Source of the DNA: Ryuthela nishihirai
Taxonomy: Eukaryota; Arthropoda; Arachnida; Araneae; Heptathelidae
DNA length: 64,000 nucleotides
Direction of reading: 5' to 3'
Assembly: GCA_038380435.1 (NCBI GenBank)
Contig: JAWZYU010000028.1
Span: 44,761,095 to 44,825,094, forward strand
In this document: piece by piece, positions 52,578-63,837 of the stretch
How positions within the stretch are numbered: the stretch's first letter is position 1
How the letters are laid out: every line of letters starts with the position of its first letter
Notes under the pieces: model-generated
Told to the model about the DNA's origin: nothing
Database searches by the model: none
The model's input: only the letters and a program-made list of their open reading frames with translations
Translations under genes and position numbers: made by a program

Positions 52578-53601
52578 CAATCGCTCAAAAAAGTATCCGA
52601 ACACTATAGTTGATTACAGAATTCAGAAAAAATATCTGGCAACGATTTTTTTAGAAATTAGTGATCTGGCAACCTTCGTGTAAGGTTGCCAGATCACCAA
52701 TCACTAATATCTGACAACGATTGTTTTAGAAATTATTGATCTGGCAACCTTCGTGTAAGGTTGCCAGATCACCAATCCCTAATATCTGACAACGATTGTT
52801 TTAGAAATTAGTGATCTGGCAACCTTCGTGTAAGGTTGCCAGATCACCAATCACTAATATCTGACAACGATTGTTTTACAAATTAGTGATCTGGCAACCT
52901 TCGTGTAAGGTTGCCAGATCACCAATCACTAATAACTGACAACGATTGTTTTAGAAATTAGTGATCTGGCAACCTTCGTGTAAGGTTGCCAGATCACCAA
53001 TCACTAATAACTGACAACGATTGTTTTAGAAATTAGTGATCTGGCAACCTTCGTGTAAGGTTGCCAGATCATCAATCACTAATATCTGACAATGATTGTT
53101 TTAGAAATTAGTGATCTGGCAACCTTCGTGAAAGGTTGCCAGATCACCAATCACTAATATCTGACAACGATTGTTTTAGAAATTAGTGATCTGGCAACCT
53201 TCGTGTTGCCAGATCACCAATCACTAATATCTGACAACGATTGTTTTAGGAATTAGTGATCTGGCAACCTTCGTGTAAGGTTGCCAGATCACCAATCACT
53301 AATATCTGACAACGATTGTTTTAGAAATTAGTGATCTGGCAACCTTCGTGTAAGGTTGCCAGATCACCAATCACTAATATCTGACAACGATTGTTTTAGG
53401 AATTAGTGATCTGGCAACCTTCGTGTAAGGTTGCCAGATCACCAATCACTAATATCTGACAACGATTGTTTTAGAAATTAGTGATCTGGCAACCTTCGTG
53501 TGGGGTTGCCAGATCATTAATTTCTAAAAAAAATCGTTGCTAGATATTTTTTCTGAATTCTGTAATTAACCATAGTGTTTGGATACTTTTTTGAGCGACT
53601 G
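52578..53601. mobile_element. MITE-T enlarged by a 75-bp hairpin array
   Basis: Normal MITE-T ends (caatcgctcaaaaaagtatc, tttttgagcgactg) with TA on both sides (52576-52577 and 53602-53603), but 1,024 bp long instead of about 200. The centre is 11-12 copies of a 75-bp unit. ttcgtgtaagg recurs at 52675, 52750 and 52825, and each unit is itself a hairpin (gatctggcaacctt / aaggttgccagatc). One unit near 53200 lacks the taagg part. Confidence 0.95.
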
Positions 53602-53827
53602 TACAAAACAGAGTAATGCATTTCAGTTTTTGTTTATGAATTATTGAACAACTGTTGCGATGGATTGCTGCCGCCATTTTGATTCCTAGTGACCCAGTAC
53701 TTCACCCTCGAGATACAGATTTTTTTAATGCAAAGAATTTATGCACGAAAAACTGACAACAATGCAAATAAAAAAATCCAGCAAAATCATTTCTGTACTC
53801 TGCGGGTGTAAATAGATAATAAATAAA

Positions 53828-53948
53828 AATCTTTCAAACAGCTGCTTGTCACAGAGGTCTTACAGGAGCCTGCCAGAGTATACGTCATAGCAGAAGATCT
53901 GTGAGGATGGCGTGACCTCTGAAGAAAAACAACACAAGCATCTATATT
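53828..53948 (-). mobile_element. SINE-B, head truncated
   Basis: Runs from tcaaacagctgcttgtcaca to aacaacacaagcatct. The tRNA-like part is absent. Moderately diverged. Confidence 0.8.
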
Positions 53949-53978
53949 GTCTTTTATGTTGAAATTGCAGCTTCTTTA

Positions 53979-54370
53979 GGGGGCGGGGGTGGCTCAGTCG
54001 GTAGCGCGCCAGGCTCGTAATCTGTAGTTCCCAGGTTCGAGTCCCAGCTGGGTCAGCGTTGAGATTTATTCTCCGCAAAATTCCCCGCCCTGCCCATGGT
54101 TAGTAGGGGACACCGATGGGCTTGGAAAGGCCGCCGTCCGTCGGATGGGACGTTAAACCGTGGCCCCGTGTGCGGGAGAGCCATACCCTGTGCACGTTAA
54201 AGAACACGCTGGATGGCCTTGACGGGAGGCTACCATCTGTCTCCCAACAGCTGTGTCCAGTGGGTCCCCTCCCCCAACCTTCTCTGAGTCTTCGGGGTCC
54301 ATGTGACCTGGCCATTTAGCCCATGGTGTGCAAAAAAGTGCCGCTCAGAGGTAAAACAACCCAACCCAAC
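53979..54370 (+). mobile_element. SINE-A, full length
   Basis: Perfect 12-bp duplication gcagcttcttta at 53967-53978 and 54371-54382. Confidence 0.95.
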
Positions 54371-54644
54371 GCAGCTTCTTTAACCTGAATTGTAAGAAGC
54401 AATTATAATGTGAAAATTTATTTAATTATTAATTTAAATTTTAATTATTTTTATTTTTTTATAGTGTTTTGCATTAATGTATGTAGAATTGGTTCTCGAC
54501 GTTGATAGTTTAACTTTTTTTATCATTAACCTTTTTTTATTTGTTTTGGGTGATATTTGTTTCCTAAAATACTGTAAAACTGCTTTTCTAAGAGAACAAA
54601 GATAGCTGAAAAAAGAACAGAAGATAATTATTTTTATTAATAAA

Positions 54645-54841
54645 AAAAAAACCTCAAGCAGCTGCTTGCCACAGAGGTCTGACAGGAGCCTGTCAGTTTA
54701 TATGCCATAGTAGAAGATCTGTGAGGATGGCAGGACCTCAGCAGAAAAACAACACACAGACATCCATGCCTTACCCGGGGCTCGAACCCAGGTCCCTTAG
54801 ATCAGTAGCCAAGCGTGCTAACCACTGGGCCATGGGACGGC
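54645..54841 (-). mobile_element. SINE-B, full length
   Basis: Perfect 13-bp duplication ttttattaataaa at 54632-54644 and 54842-54854. The tail is reduced to an A-run (plus-strand view) before cctcaagcagctgcttg. Confidence 0.94.
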
Positions 54842-54854
54842 TTTTATTAATAAA

Positions 54855-55845
54855 TAAACTCATTTAGAAACGTCCCGTAATTTATTTTAGAATTTAACTA
54901 CAATTAGTTATTATTTTAGCTTCTGTTGTGTAGCAGTTATCGCAGCTAGTGATTTAATTTCTCCATGGAGAAAGAAAATAATATTCCCTCCTTCCATAAA
55001 CTGATTATGGTTATACTCCATTAATGAAAGGTATCGCGTGCAGCTTGGAATTTGTAGAAAATGTAAAAAAAAGAATATTCAGATTTTAGCGACATGTTCT
55101 TAACAAAAGTCTAAAGTAGTCTCAAAGAAGAAGCAAAAGAGTTGGCGATGCCAAAGCGAAAATCGAGTCAACCGACGTAATATGTATGAAAGGCGACATT
55201 CCTCGACGAATTCCGTTGTTGTAAAGATGGGGGGGGGGGAATGGAGGGTAGTGGTTGGTGGTAAGAGGAGTGTGGGGGGGGGAGGGTTCGCGACGCAGAA
55301 GATGGTAATGTCAGTCTCGGAGACATTTAATACGCCAGGAGACTGTTCCACTCCCACCTGAAACGTCAAAGTCGGCAGTCACGTCATCTGAACGAGGTAT
55401 CCTTGTAACGTAGAAGAGGATGAGGATGGAGGAGCAGAGTAGAGAGGATGGAAGAGAGTGAGATGCTTGTCCCTGATCGTTAAGCCATTCCCGTCTTTTG
55501 TGCGCACTCGCTGCGAAGTGAATGGATGGAAATGCATCTAAAGTCTTGAATAAATAGGGAAAATGCGGGTACAGACAAAAGGATTGAAGAAGAGACGGAA
55601 GAGAAGGCATGAGGGAAATATTAAATCGTCTCTTGTAAGGGAGAAGAGAGAGACAGAGCGTTCCTCCTCTTTGCATTGATCTCTCCAAATAAGATACCTT
55701 GCTTCTCTTTCTAAATATCATCTCTCTTTCCTCCTCTGCTGGTAGAGGATGCGACCAATTCGGTATCGGTCCATCTTTTCCCATTGCTGTCTTTTCTGAA
55801 ATGTAAACCGAGTACAACTTGTTCCTATTCATTTCTGTGCCTTTC
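54855..55845. other. Unique DNA with G-runs; unassigned frame
   Basis: A 173-codon minus-strand frame (55311-55832) starts MNRNKLYSVYISEKTAMGKD and shows no recognised domain, signal peptide or repeat. It could be chance or part of a gene. G-runs of 8-9 lie near 55230 and 55275. Nothing else is recognisable. Confidence 0.3.
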
Positions 55846-56055
55846 AGTGTGGGTATTTATTCTTAAATTGCTTCACTTCGTTCAATTTCCGTACGAGTAT
55901 TTATTCTTAAATCGATTCGTTTCGTTGGCTTTCTGTATGAATATTTATTGCTAAATTGATTTCGTTCATTGGTTTGTAATGAGAAATTGTTCTTATGAGC
56001 TCATTACGTTGGCTCTCTGCATGAGTATTTATTCCTGAATTGATTCATTTCTTGG
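55846..56055. repeat. Degenerate 44-bp minisatellite outlier
   Basis: Four or five diverged units (gagtatttattcttaaatcg then attcgtttcgttggctttct) match the edge variants of the 47.3-49.0 kb array. It ends where a SINE-A begins. Confidence 0.8.
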
Positions 56056-56061
56056 GGTTGA

Positions 56062-56222
56062 TTGGTCAGTCGATAGCGCTCCAGGATCGCAATCTTCAGT
56101 TCCCAGGTTCGAGTCCTGCCTTGACCAGCGTTGAGATTTATCTCCACAAAACTCCCCGCCCTGCCCTCGGTCAGTAGGGACACCGATGGGCTCTGAAAGG
56201 CCGCCGTCCATCGGATGAAACG
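56062..56222 (+). mobile_element. SINE-A, 5' half only
   Basis: Head (ggtcagtcgatagcgctc, aggttcgagtcctgcc) through gccgccgtccatcggatg. Cut at acgttcag, where the next copy starts in opposite orientation. Confidence 0.83.
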
Positions 56223-56225
56223 TTC

Positions 56226-56617
56226 AGTTGGGTTGTTGGGTTGTTTTACCTCTGAGCGGCACTTTTCTGCACACCATGGGCTAAATGGCCAGGTCACATG
56301 GACCCCGAAGGCTCAGAGAAGGTTGGGGGAGGGGATCCACTGGAACAGCTGTTGGGAGACAGATGGTAGCCTCCCGTCAAGGCCATCCAGCGTGTTCTTT
56401 AACGTGCACAGGGTATGACTCTCCCACACACGGGACCACGGCTTAACGTCCCATCCGACGGACGGCGGCCTTTCCAAGCCCATCGGTGTCCCCTACTGAC
56501 CGTGGGCAGGGCGGGGAATTTTGCGGGGATAAATCTCAACGCTGACCCAGCTGGGACTCGAACCTGGGAACTATAGATTACGAGCCTGGCGCGCTACCGA
56601 CTGAGCCACACCCGCCC
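56226..56617 (-). mobile_element. SINE-A, full length
   Basis: Starts ggttgttgggttgttttacc and ends gagccacacccgcccc. It is sandwiched between two older partial copies; no separate TSD is certain. Confidence 0.9.
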
Positions 56618-56886
56618 CAACAGATGTTGGGAAACAGATGGGAGCGCCTCCCGTCAAGTCACTCCAGTGTATTCTTTAACGTGTACAGGGTATGGCTCTC
56701 CCGCACACGGGGCAATGGCTTAACCTCCTTTCAGATGGACGGTGACCAATCCCATCACTGTTCCGTTCAGTATCGACGGCAGCGGGGGTTAACGAGATAA
56801 ATCACAACGCAGATACTCTTGGGATTCGAATCTGGGAACTGCAAATTACGAACCCGACACGCTACCGACTGAGCCACCCCAGCCCA
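56618..56886 (-). mobile_element. Diverged SINE-A, 3' domain missing
   Basis: From cagatgttgggaaacagatg to ctaccgactgagccacccca. Many substitutions and a reduced gtgggcagggcgg region. Confidence 0.83.
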
Positions 56887-56894
56887 TTCATGTA

Positions 56895-57094
56895 CAGTCG
56901 CTCAAAAAAATATCCGAAAACTATGGTTGATTACAGAATTCAGAAAAAATATCTGGCAACGACTTTTTTTTAGAAAAGTCGTGTCACGTGACACGAAGGT
57001 TGCCAGATGACTGATTTCTAAAAAAAGTCGTTGCCAGATATTTTTTCTGAATTCTGTAATCAACCATAGTGTTCGGATATTTTTTGAGCGACTG
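56895..57094. mobile_element. MITE-T, complete copy
   Basis: TA at 56893-56894 and 57095-57096. 200 bp, palindromic, centre gtcgtgtcacgtgacacgaa. Confidence 0.92.
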
Positions 57095-57096
57095 TA

Positions 57097-58615
57097 CAGG
57101 AACCTCAGCTTTTTTTTTAGACCAGGTGTGTTATTATTACCCAGCTTTTCTATAAAAAGAAAAAAAACAGTGGATGGTAGGTAAAAAAAAAAAGTTTAAA
57201 TCATTTGCATTATGAGAAAAAAAAAACCCGAGAAGGATTGCTTAATTCCATCAAAGATACACAACCTATGTTGAACATTTTTATGAACAATTTTTTCATT
57301 TAAATTAATACATTATATTAAAGTTTAGTGGAATGAGATTTATTTCTCTCTTTTTTTTTTACGTTTCGTTTTTTTTTATCGAGATTTAAATTTGAAGCAC
57401 AGCGGTCTCTTAACAATAAGCTGGAGAAATGCTTCAGCGTGGGGGGAAAATCTCATTCCACAAATGCATCTGCATACACCGTACGCAGGAAAACTGAAAA
57501 GAAAAGCATTACGTTGATTAATTCTAACAGACCGACAGTAGAAATCTCAGAAGAGCCAACATACCTCGATGACGGCACTACCGACACATTGGAAACTGCT
57601 CTCTGACCAACTCACAGGGGCTTATTTCCAGGGAGAGAAACGCTCTCGTGCAATTACAGAGATTTATCGAAGTAATTTTTACTTTATTTAAATTAACGTT
57701 TTGGAGTGGTGTGAAGTCGACGTGAGTGCGGACGTACGACCCAGTTAACGTAATGAGAAAATGATTCATGCGGATTTTAACAGTCTGTATAATGCATTTC
57801 AATATGCTGGTTTGTTTTCGGTAGAGAACTGAAAGGCACAGATGGCGCCCTGTACGCTGTCTCTTTCCTGGTACTAAATCCCACTGTTGCGATGTAAACT
57901 GTTACGTGATTGGACTCCGTGTTGCGATAAGTAAAGTTTTAGCGCATTGTTTCGTAGATAGAGAAATTCATTGTTACCTATTCGCTGTTGTCAACTTTTG
58001 CAATTTGAAACCGATGTTGCATTCAAACTCGAGCAAGCGTTAAAATAGGTTGGTTATTTCCTTCTCTGCGTCAACAGCGCGGCTCAGTAAATCAAACCAA
58101 ATGAAAGATTAATTCTTACAGCTCAGCATAATATTTAGCTGGTGATTTACAGTCTAGAAATGTGAATTTTCCTACGTGAAGGGACAAACCAAATTTCTGT
58201 TTAGGGCATTGCGATGTTTTAAAGGCTTGTTAATGTCGCTACATACCGAGGTTGAATGTAAATGGATTGAGGCGACTCTAATCTTACAGCAAATTTAAAG
58301 CGTGATTGTTCAACTCGGTGAATAGTAGCCGGACATATGCATGGAATGAATAAAAGTATGCGGTACATTAAGAGTAGAATAGTTTTGAAATTTATAAGTT
58401 GTTTGTAAAACGCAATTTAATCGATTACACTGCAACGAAATGAGTATAATAAATGTATATTATATTATCAAAAGTGCTGCGCATAATCTGATTAGGGTGC
58501 AGAAGCCCCTTGGCTTTTTTTTCTGGGTCCCCCGTCATTCTCAAGAAATTCATGAGATTCATAGATAAAATTACGCATTTACCAGGGAGCACCTGTATGA
58601 TCGAAAACCTAGTCC
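57097..58615. other. Longest largely unique stretch
   Basis: About 1.5 kb with no SINE, MITE or tandem array, apart from A- and T-runs (57110-57370). A 74-codon minus-strand frame (57578-57802) has no recognised domain. No gene is supportable, though this would be a natural place to look for an exon or regulatory element. Confidence 0.45.
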
Positions 58616-58627
58616 AAGCCTAGTAGT

Positions 58628-59005
58628 AGGAGGTGAGGGTGACTTAATCGGTAGCGCGCCAGGCTCGTAATCTGTAGTTCCCAGGTTCGAGTCCCAGCTG
58701 GGTCAACATTGAGATTTATCTCCGCAAAATTCCCTGTCCACGGTCAATAGGGGACAGTGATGGGCTTGGAAAGTCCGCCGTCCATCGGGTGGGACGTTAA
58801 GCCGTATCCCCATGTGTGGGAGAGCCATAACCTGTGTACGTTAAAGAATACGCTGGATGGCCTTGACAGGAGGCTATCATCTGTCTCCCAACAGCTGTTC
58901 CAGTGGGTCCCCTCCCCCTACCTTCTCTGAGCCTTCGGGGTTCTTGTGACCTGGCCATTTAGTCCATGGTGTGCAAAAAAGTGCCGCTCAGAGGTAAAAC
59001 AACCC
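58628..59005 (+). mobile_element. SINE-A, full length
   Basis: Duplication aagcctagtagt (58616-58627) / aagactagtagt (59006-59017). The ccgccctgc motif is shortened. Slightly diverged. Confidence 0.92.
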
Positions 59006-59065
59006 AAGACTAGTAGTCTCTGTACTAATTCGTAATTATATTATGTGAATAGTACTGAGGGACGA

Positions 59066-59278
59066 GCCGTCCCATGGCCGAGTGGTTAGCGCTCTTGACT
59101 ACTGATCTAAGGGACCTGAGTTCAAGTCCCGGGTAAGGCATGGATGTTTGTGTCGTTTTTCTGCTGAGGTCCTGCCATCCTCTCAGACCTTCTACTCTGG
59201 CATATAAACTGACAGGCTCCTGTCAGACCTCTGTGGCAAGCAGCTGCTTGAGGGAGTATTTATTTATTTTTTTTTATT
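59066..59278 (+). mobile_element. SINE-B, full length
   Basis: Head gccgtcccatggccgagtgg, B box gagttcaagtcccgg, tail gggagtatttatttatt. No clear TSD. Confidence 0.88.
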
Positions 59279-59466
59279 GAGGTACACGCAAAGGAAGATA
59301 AGGTGCCTCCAATCTTGTTGAGTAGATAAATCAGAGGCCTATTTTCCTTTGAAGTGAATACGAACTCAATGACCGATTGCACCGTCGATATACTTTAGGA
59401 TTATTTTCTACTTCTTAAGACCATATAGGAAGACAGGTATTTTTTAAATTTTTAAATTTATTTTAA

Positions 59467-59666
59467 AAAAAATAAAATAAATACCCCCTCAAGCAGCTGC
59501 TTGCCACAGAGGTCTGACAGGAGCCTGTCAGTTTATATGCCATAGTAGGAGATCTGAGAGGATGGCAGGACCTCAGCAGAAAAACGTCACACATATCCAT
59601 GCCTAATCCGGGGCTCGAACCCAGGTCCCTTAGATCAGTAGCCAAGCGTGCTAACCACTCGGCCAC
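59467..59666 (-). mobile_element. SINE-B, nearly full length
   Basis: Tail aataaaataaataccccctc at the left. The head stops at cactcggccac, missing the final ~6 bp. It is inverted relative to the copy 190 bp to the left. Confidence 0.88.
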
Positions 59667-60556
59667 AAAATATCTCTATGAGCTCCATCCCATAAAAGAG
59701 AAGCTTCACTCCAAAATAGTGGGACACATCATCTCCAACGTTTGTGTTTGGATGATGATCAAAAATCAAAATCAAAGCTTTAACTTTTACAAGCTGAAAC
59801 TAAAAAGATCACCTTATTTCTATCACTAGTTCGATTTAGTCAATCACTTTATCACCACACACACTCAATGCTTCATCAAAAACATTTCAGGCCTCAATAC
59901 TACACTCATTATATATAGATATCGAAAAATATAATTTAATATAAACCTCGGAAAGTTCTAGATTTTTCTGGTCATTCAATCGTCGATGTCTTAACGAAAC
60001 AACGCCAGAAACTTCTCATCTTTACTAGAGTTAGTTTCAGAGGAAATAGTGTATAAAATTAATTTACCCCTGACGCAGCAATCCCCAAAGTATCCCATCA
60101 AACAGAAATGATGGTTTTCGCAACAGTGTATTTTTGTGCCATTAGAGGCGTCGGCGACTGCCTGTTCTCCCCTCGTGTCACAGCTGTGGATCTGTCTTCC
60201 TCCCCTAGCGCCACTCCCCAAGCAGAACAGCGCAACGATCCCCTTGGGTGTTTTCATTGCCTACGTCCATCTATTGTCGAAGCTGCCTTACTGGTAACAA
60301 AGTTACGACCCTGCCGTACCTCCCCCACCCCTCCACGGTCTCTCTTCCCCCTATCCCTCTGCTGTAGTTAGACTTTCGCCTCGGAGTCTAATAGCAATGA
60401 GTTATTCTGGAGTTGACTGTTCCCGCTAAAATGACATCTCTGTGTTCGTATCGTACCAGAAAAGGAACAAAAACAAGATTACCTTCCTCTGTTTTCTTTG
60501 AAGTCTTAAAAGAAAGAAAATTATTGATGAATATTTCATTCACTGTAATGATGTTA
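59667..60556. other. Unique DNA, no gene seen
   Basis: Two opposed frames at 59991-60257 (minus) and 60108-60371 (plus) overlap and lack domains. C-rich tracts lie near 60330. No element. Confidence 0.45.
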
Positions 60557-60943
60557 AGGGGCGAGGGTGGCTCAGTCGGTAGCGGGCTAGGCTCGTAGTC
60601 TGTGGTTCCCGGGTTCGAGTCTCATCTGGGTCAGGGTTGAGATTTATCTCCGCAAAAATTGCCCGCCCTGCCCACGGTCAGTAGGGGACACCGATGGGCT
60701 TGGAAAGGCCGCCGTCCGTCGGATGGGACGTTAAGCCGTGGCCCCGTGTGCGGGAGAGCCATACCCTGTGCACGTTAAAGAACACGCTGGATGGCCTTGA
60801 CGGGAGGCTACCATCTGTCTCCCAACAGCTGTTCCAGTGGGTCCCCTCCCCCAACCTTCGCTGAGCCTTCGGGGTCCTTGTGACCTGGCCATTTAGCCCA
60901 TGGTGTGCAAAAAAGTGCCGCTCAGAGGTAAAACAATCCAATC
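60557..60943 (+). mobile_element. SINE-A, full length
   Basis: Head altered at agcgggctaggctcgtagtc. Body and tail (aaaacaatccaatcc) otherwise near consensus. It truncates the Tc1 fragment on its right. Confidence 0.9.
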
Positions 60944-61178
60944 CATGAAAGGATATACCTGGTCTACAATGATGTTTAGGTAGGTGGTAGACGTAATAGT
61001 TTCCTGCACATGAGTGATTGGACCCAGGTTTTCCAGCAGAACACTGCCCAAAGCATTACACTTCCTCCACCGGTTTGTTTTCTCCCATGCCGTGTTTTGA
61101 CCACGTGCACGGCCGTCCACATGGTGCAACAGGAAACGAGATTCATCGGACCAGACGACCCTCTTCCAATCATTTTTT
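60944..61178 (-). pseudogene. Tc1-like transposase fragment
   Basis: Minus strand, two frames: ESRFLLHHVDGRARGQNTAW then GKTNRWRKCNALGSVLLENL, with the frame near NLGPITHVQETITSTTYLNI. The same region is found at about 50493-50720, with roughly 85-90% nucleotide similarity by eye, so it is the same family. The SDESRF-type first catalytic region is included; the rest is cut by a SINE-A on one side and the LINE on the other. Confidence 0.88.
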
Positions 61179-61179
61179 T

Positions 61180-63056
61180 TTGTAAAGAATATAATTTTTA
61201 TTCATAAGAGTAAAGAATACAAATACATTTACCATTTGACCCGCAAAGCTAAATAGCTTATCTGCAGGAAATTGAATAAATTAAACAAGTCATTCAGCCA
61301 CAAAAATGGTGTACATCAAATAAATCCACAAAACACAACACATAATAATCAGCTAAATAGAAAACCCAAATAATTTTTTAATTCCATTTTCAGTCTTCTA
61401 ACAGAATCTATATTTAGTAATTCTTTTGGAATAGCATTAAATATAAGTGGTACTTGATAATCGGAGGTATGTTTCCCGTAATTATTTCGAAAATTTGGCA
61501 ATTTGTAATAACTTTGGTTTTGAAGTCTTGTCTTTTTGTTATGTTGAATTTTTAGTTTGTAAGTTTCATCAAAAAAATTTAAATTATTACATTATATTTA
61601 TATAAATTGCTGTAGGATAAAAGATTTAAAAATTTTAATCTATCGGTGGAGGTTTTATAATTTTTTTGCAAATGAAACGGAATAATATTTTTAGCTATTA
61701 TAGACTGCAGTTTTTCTATTTTATTTATGTTAGTTAAGTTAGTTGTTCCATGCACAATTATTCCATAATTTAAAATAGATTCGCATATTGCTTTATAAAA
61801 TATTACACAGGTTTCCATATTTAATACGTATTTCAATTTTTTAATTTTTATCGCCGATATTCTCAAGCTTTCACATATGTGGGATATATGGGCATTCCAC
61901 CTAAAATATTCATCAAAAATGATTCCTAAGTAATTTATTTTATTTACTTGCTCAACAAGTGGGCAACTACATAATGATTCATAATTTGAAGCATCCTTTT
62001 TTCTGCAATTTATTTTATGAGTTTTGATAAAGAGGTTTTGATTAATATGAAATCCTGGCGAATAATAATCATCAGTTTTGTTTTTTTCTCATTTAAATAG
62101 ATTTTTTATGATTTAACCATCTAATAATGTTATTGTAATCTGTTTGAACCTCTGAAATGCTATCATTTAAATATTTCTGACTGTTTATTAAAACAATGTC
62201 GTCAACACATAGATAAATAGCACTATTTAATTTTGTATTGAACAAATCATTTATGTATACTAAGAACAGTAAAGGACCTAAAATTGAACCTTGGGGAATT
62301 CCATATAGTGTAATTACTTTTCTGCTGTAGCAGTTTTTTATTTTAGCAATTGTGTATCTGTCTGATAAATAATTTCTAAACCAATCTAACAATATACCGC
62401 GAATACCGTAATTTTCCAATTTATTTAGTAAAATGCTATGATCTATTGTATCGAAGGCTTTCTTTAAATCTAAGAACATAGTTACAATTTTTTCCCTGTT
62501 ATTCAATGATTTATTAATATTTTTTGCAATTTTGGAAATTAGTTAAATTGTGTTTTTTCCTTTTTGAAAGCCAAATTGATTATCATTAATTATGTTGTGT
62601 TTAAGTAAAAAGTTAAAAACAGTATTATAAATATATTTTTCCATTATTTTCGAAAAAACAGGCAGAATTGTTATTGGTCGATAGTTAGAAAAATTCTCCT
62701 TAATACCACCTTTAAACATAGGTCTTAAAATACTGTTTTAAGTTTAGTAGATATGTTCCCAGTAAATATAATCTGATTTATAATTTTTGATATGATATTA
62801 AGTAGTGCTTATTTATTAAATGTTATATGTTTAATGCAAACATTATCGTAACCAGTTGATTTCTTGGTGTCTAATGAAGTAATTATTTCATCAGTTTGTT
62901 TTTCAGTGATTTCATGTATATAGATAGATTTCAAAACTCTTTGCATCATGGTTGGAACATAATTTATATCGTCTTGGCGATTTGTATTTCTTATCTCTAA
63001 AATTAGCGTATTATAAATGTCATTGTAATTATTTGCTATTTCTTCCACATTGTAAT
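61180..63056 (-). mobile_element. 5'-truncated Jockey/CR1-like LINE
   Basis: The 3' end is at the left: 61180-61355 is an untranslated segment with the stem gctatttagc, ending in an A-run (T-run on plus). The coding part runs rightwards to about 63050, where the element stops against a MITE-T piece. It lacks an endonuclease domain. It inserted in the Tc1 fragment whose sequence ends at 61178. Confidence 0.85.
61355..63048 (-). pseudogene. LINE reverse transcriptase, broken frame
   Basis: Minus strand in order: EITEKQTDEIITSLDTKKST then GYDNVCIKHIT (start of the RT domain); NFSNYRPITILPVFSKIMEK (RT motif 2 region) and DNQFGFQKGKNTI; VTMFLDLKKAFDTIDHSILL (motif A with its catalytic Asp); GIPQGSILGPLLFLVYINDL (motif B); LCVDDIVLI in place of the usual YADD (both catalytic Asp kept); then a C-terminal part ending in VPLIFNAIPKELLNIDSVRR. 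Several stops and frameshifts separate the blocks, so it is inactive. The domain order and motif wording fit the Jockey/CR1 group; finer assignment needs a tree. Confidence 0.9.
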
Positions 63057-63185
63057 TGATCTGGCAACCTTCGTGTCACGCGACACGAAGGTTGTCAGAT
63101 CACTATTTTCTAAAAAAATCGTTGCCAGATATTTTTCTGAATTCTGAAATCAACCATAGTGTTCGACTACTTTTTTGAGCGACTG
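63057..63185. mobile_element. MITE-T, left end missing
   Basis: Retains the centre (gatctggcaaccttcgtgtc, acgcgacacgaagg) and the right end (ttttttgagcgactg) before TA at 63186-63187. The left half is replaced by the LINE. Confidence 0.88.
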
Positions 63186-63196
63186 TACTTCCCTCC

Positions 63197-63583
63197 AGGG
63201 GCGGGGGTGGCTCAGTTGATAGCGCGCCAGGCTCGTAATCTGTAGTTCCCAGGTTCGAGTCCCAGCTGGGTCAGCGTTGAGATTTTTCTCCGCAAAAATT
63301 CCCCGCCCTGCCCACGGTCAGTAGGGGACACCGATGGGTTTGGAAAGGCCGCCGTCCGTCGGATGGGATGTTAAACCGTGGCCCCGTGTACATGCCATAC
63401 TCTGTGCACATTAAATAGCACACTGGATGGCCTTGACGGGAGGCTACCATCTGTCTCCCAACAGCTGTTCCAGTGGGTCCCCGACCCCAACCTTCTCTGA
63501 GCCTTCGGGGTCCATGTGACCTGGCCATTTAGCCCATGGTGTGCAAAAAAGTGCCGCTCAGAGGTAAAACAACCCAACCCAAC
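63197..63583 (+). mobile_element. SINE-A, full length with small deletion
   Basis: The gtgcgggagagccatacc region is changed to gtacatgccatac (deletion of several bases). Otherwise near consensus. No clear TSD. Confidence 0.9.
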
Positions 63584-63837
63584 TGGGTTTTGTGAGCACC
63601 AGCATGCTGCTTCTTCATCTCTTAATCATTTTAGACAAACAATGTTGGTGTAGTATTGGACATTTAAAAGATTCCCCCAAAAGAGAAGGCCAGTGATATC
63701 AAATCGGGACTTTTTGGGAGACACATGATCTGTCGACTTCTACCAATCCATCGATTTGCAAAATTCGGCATTTAAGACATTAGATGTGATCCCACCATGT
63801 GATACTAACCCACGTCGTAATATCAAAGAAACTCTGA

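Noticed and set aside
55311..55832. 173-codon minus-strand frame as a gene
   Set aside because: No recognised domain and overlap with purine/pyrimidine-biased sequence; kept only as an unassigned frame in the interval note.
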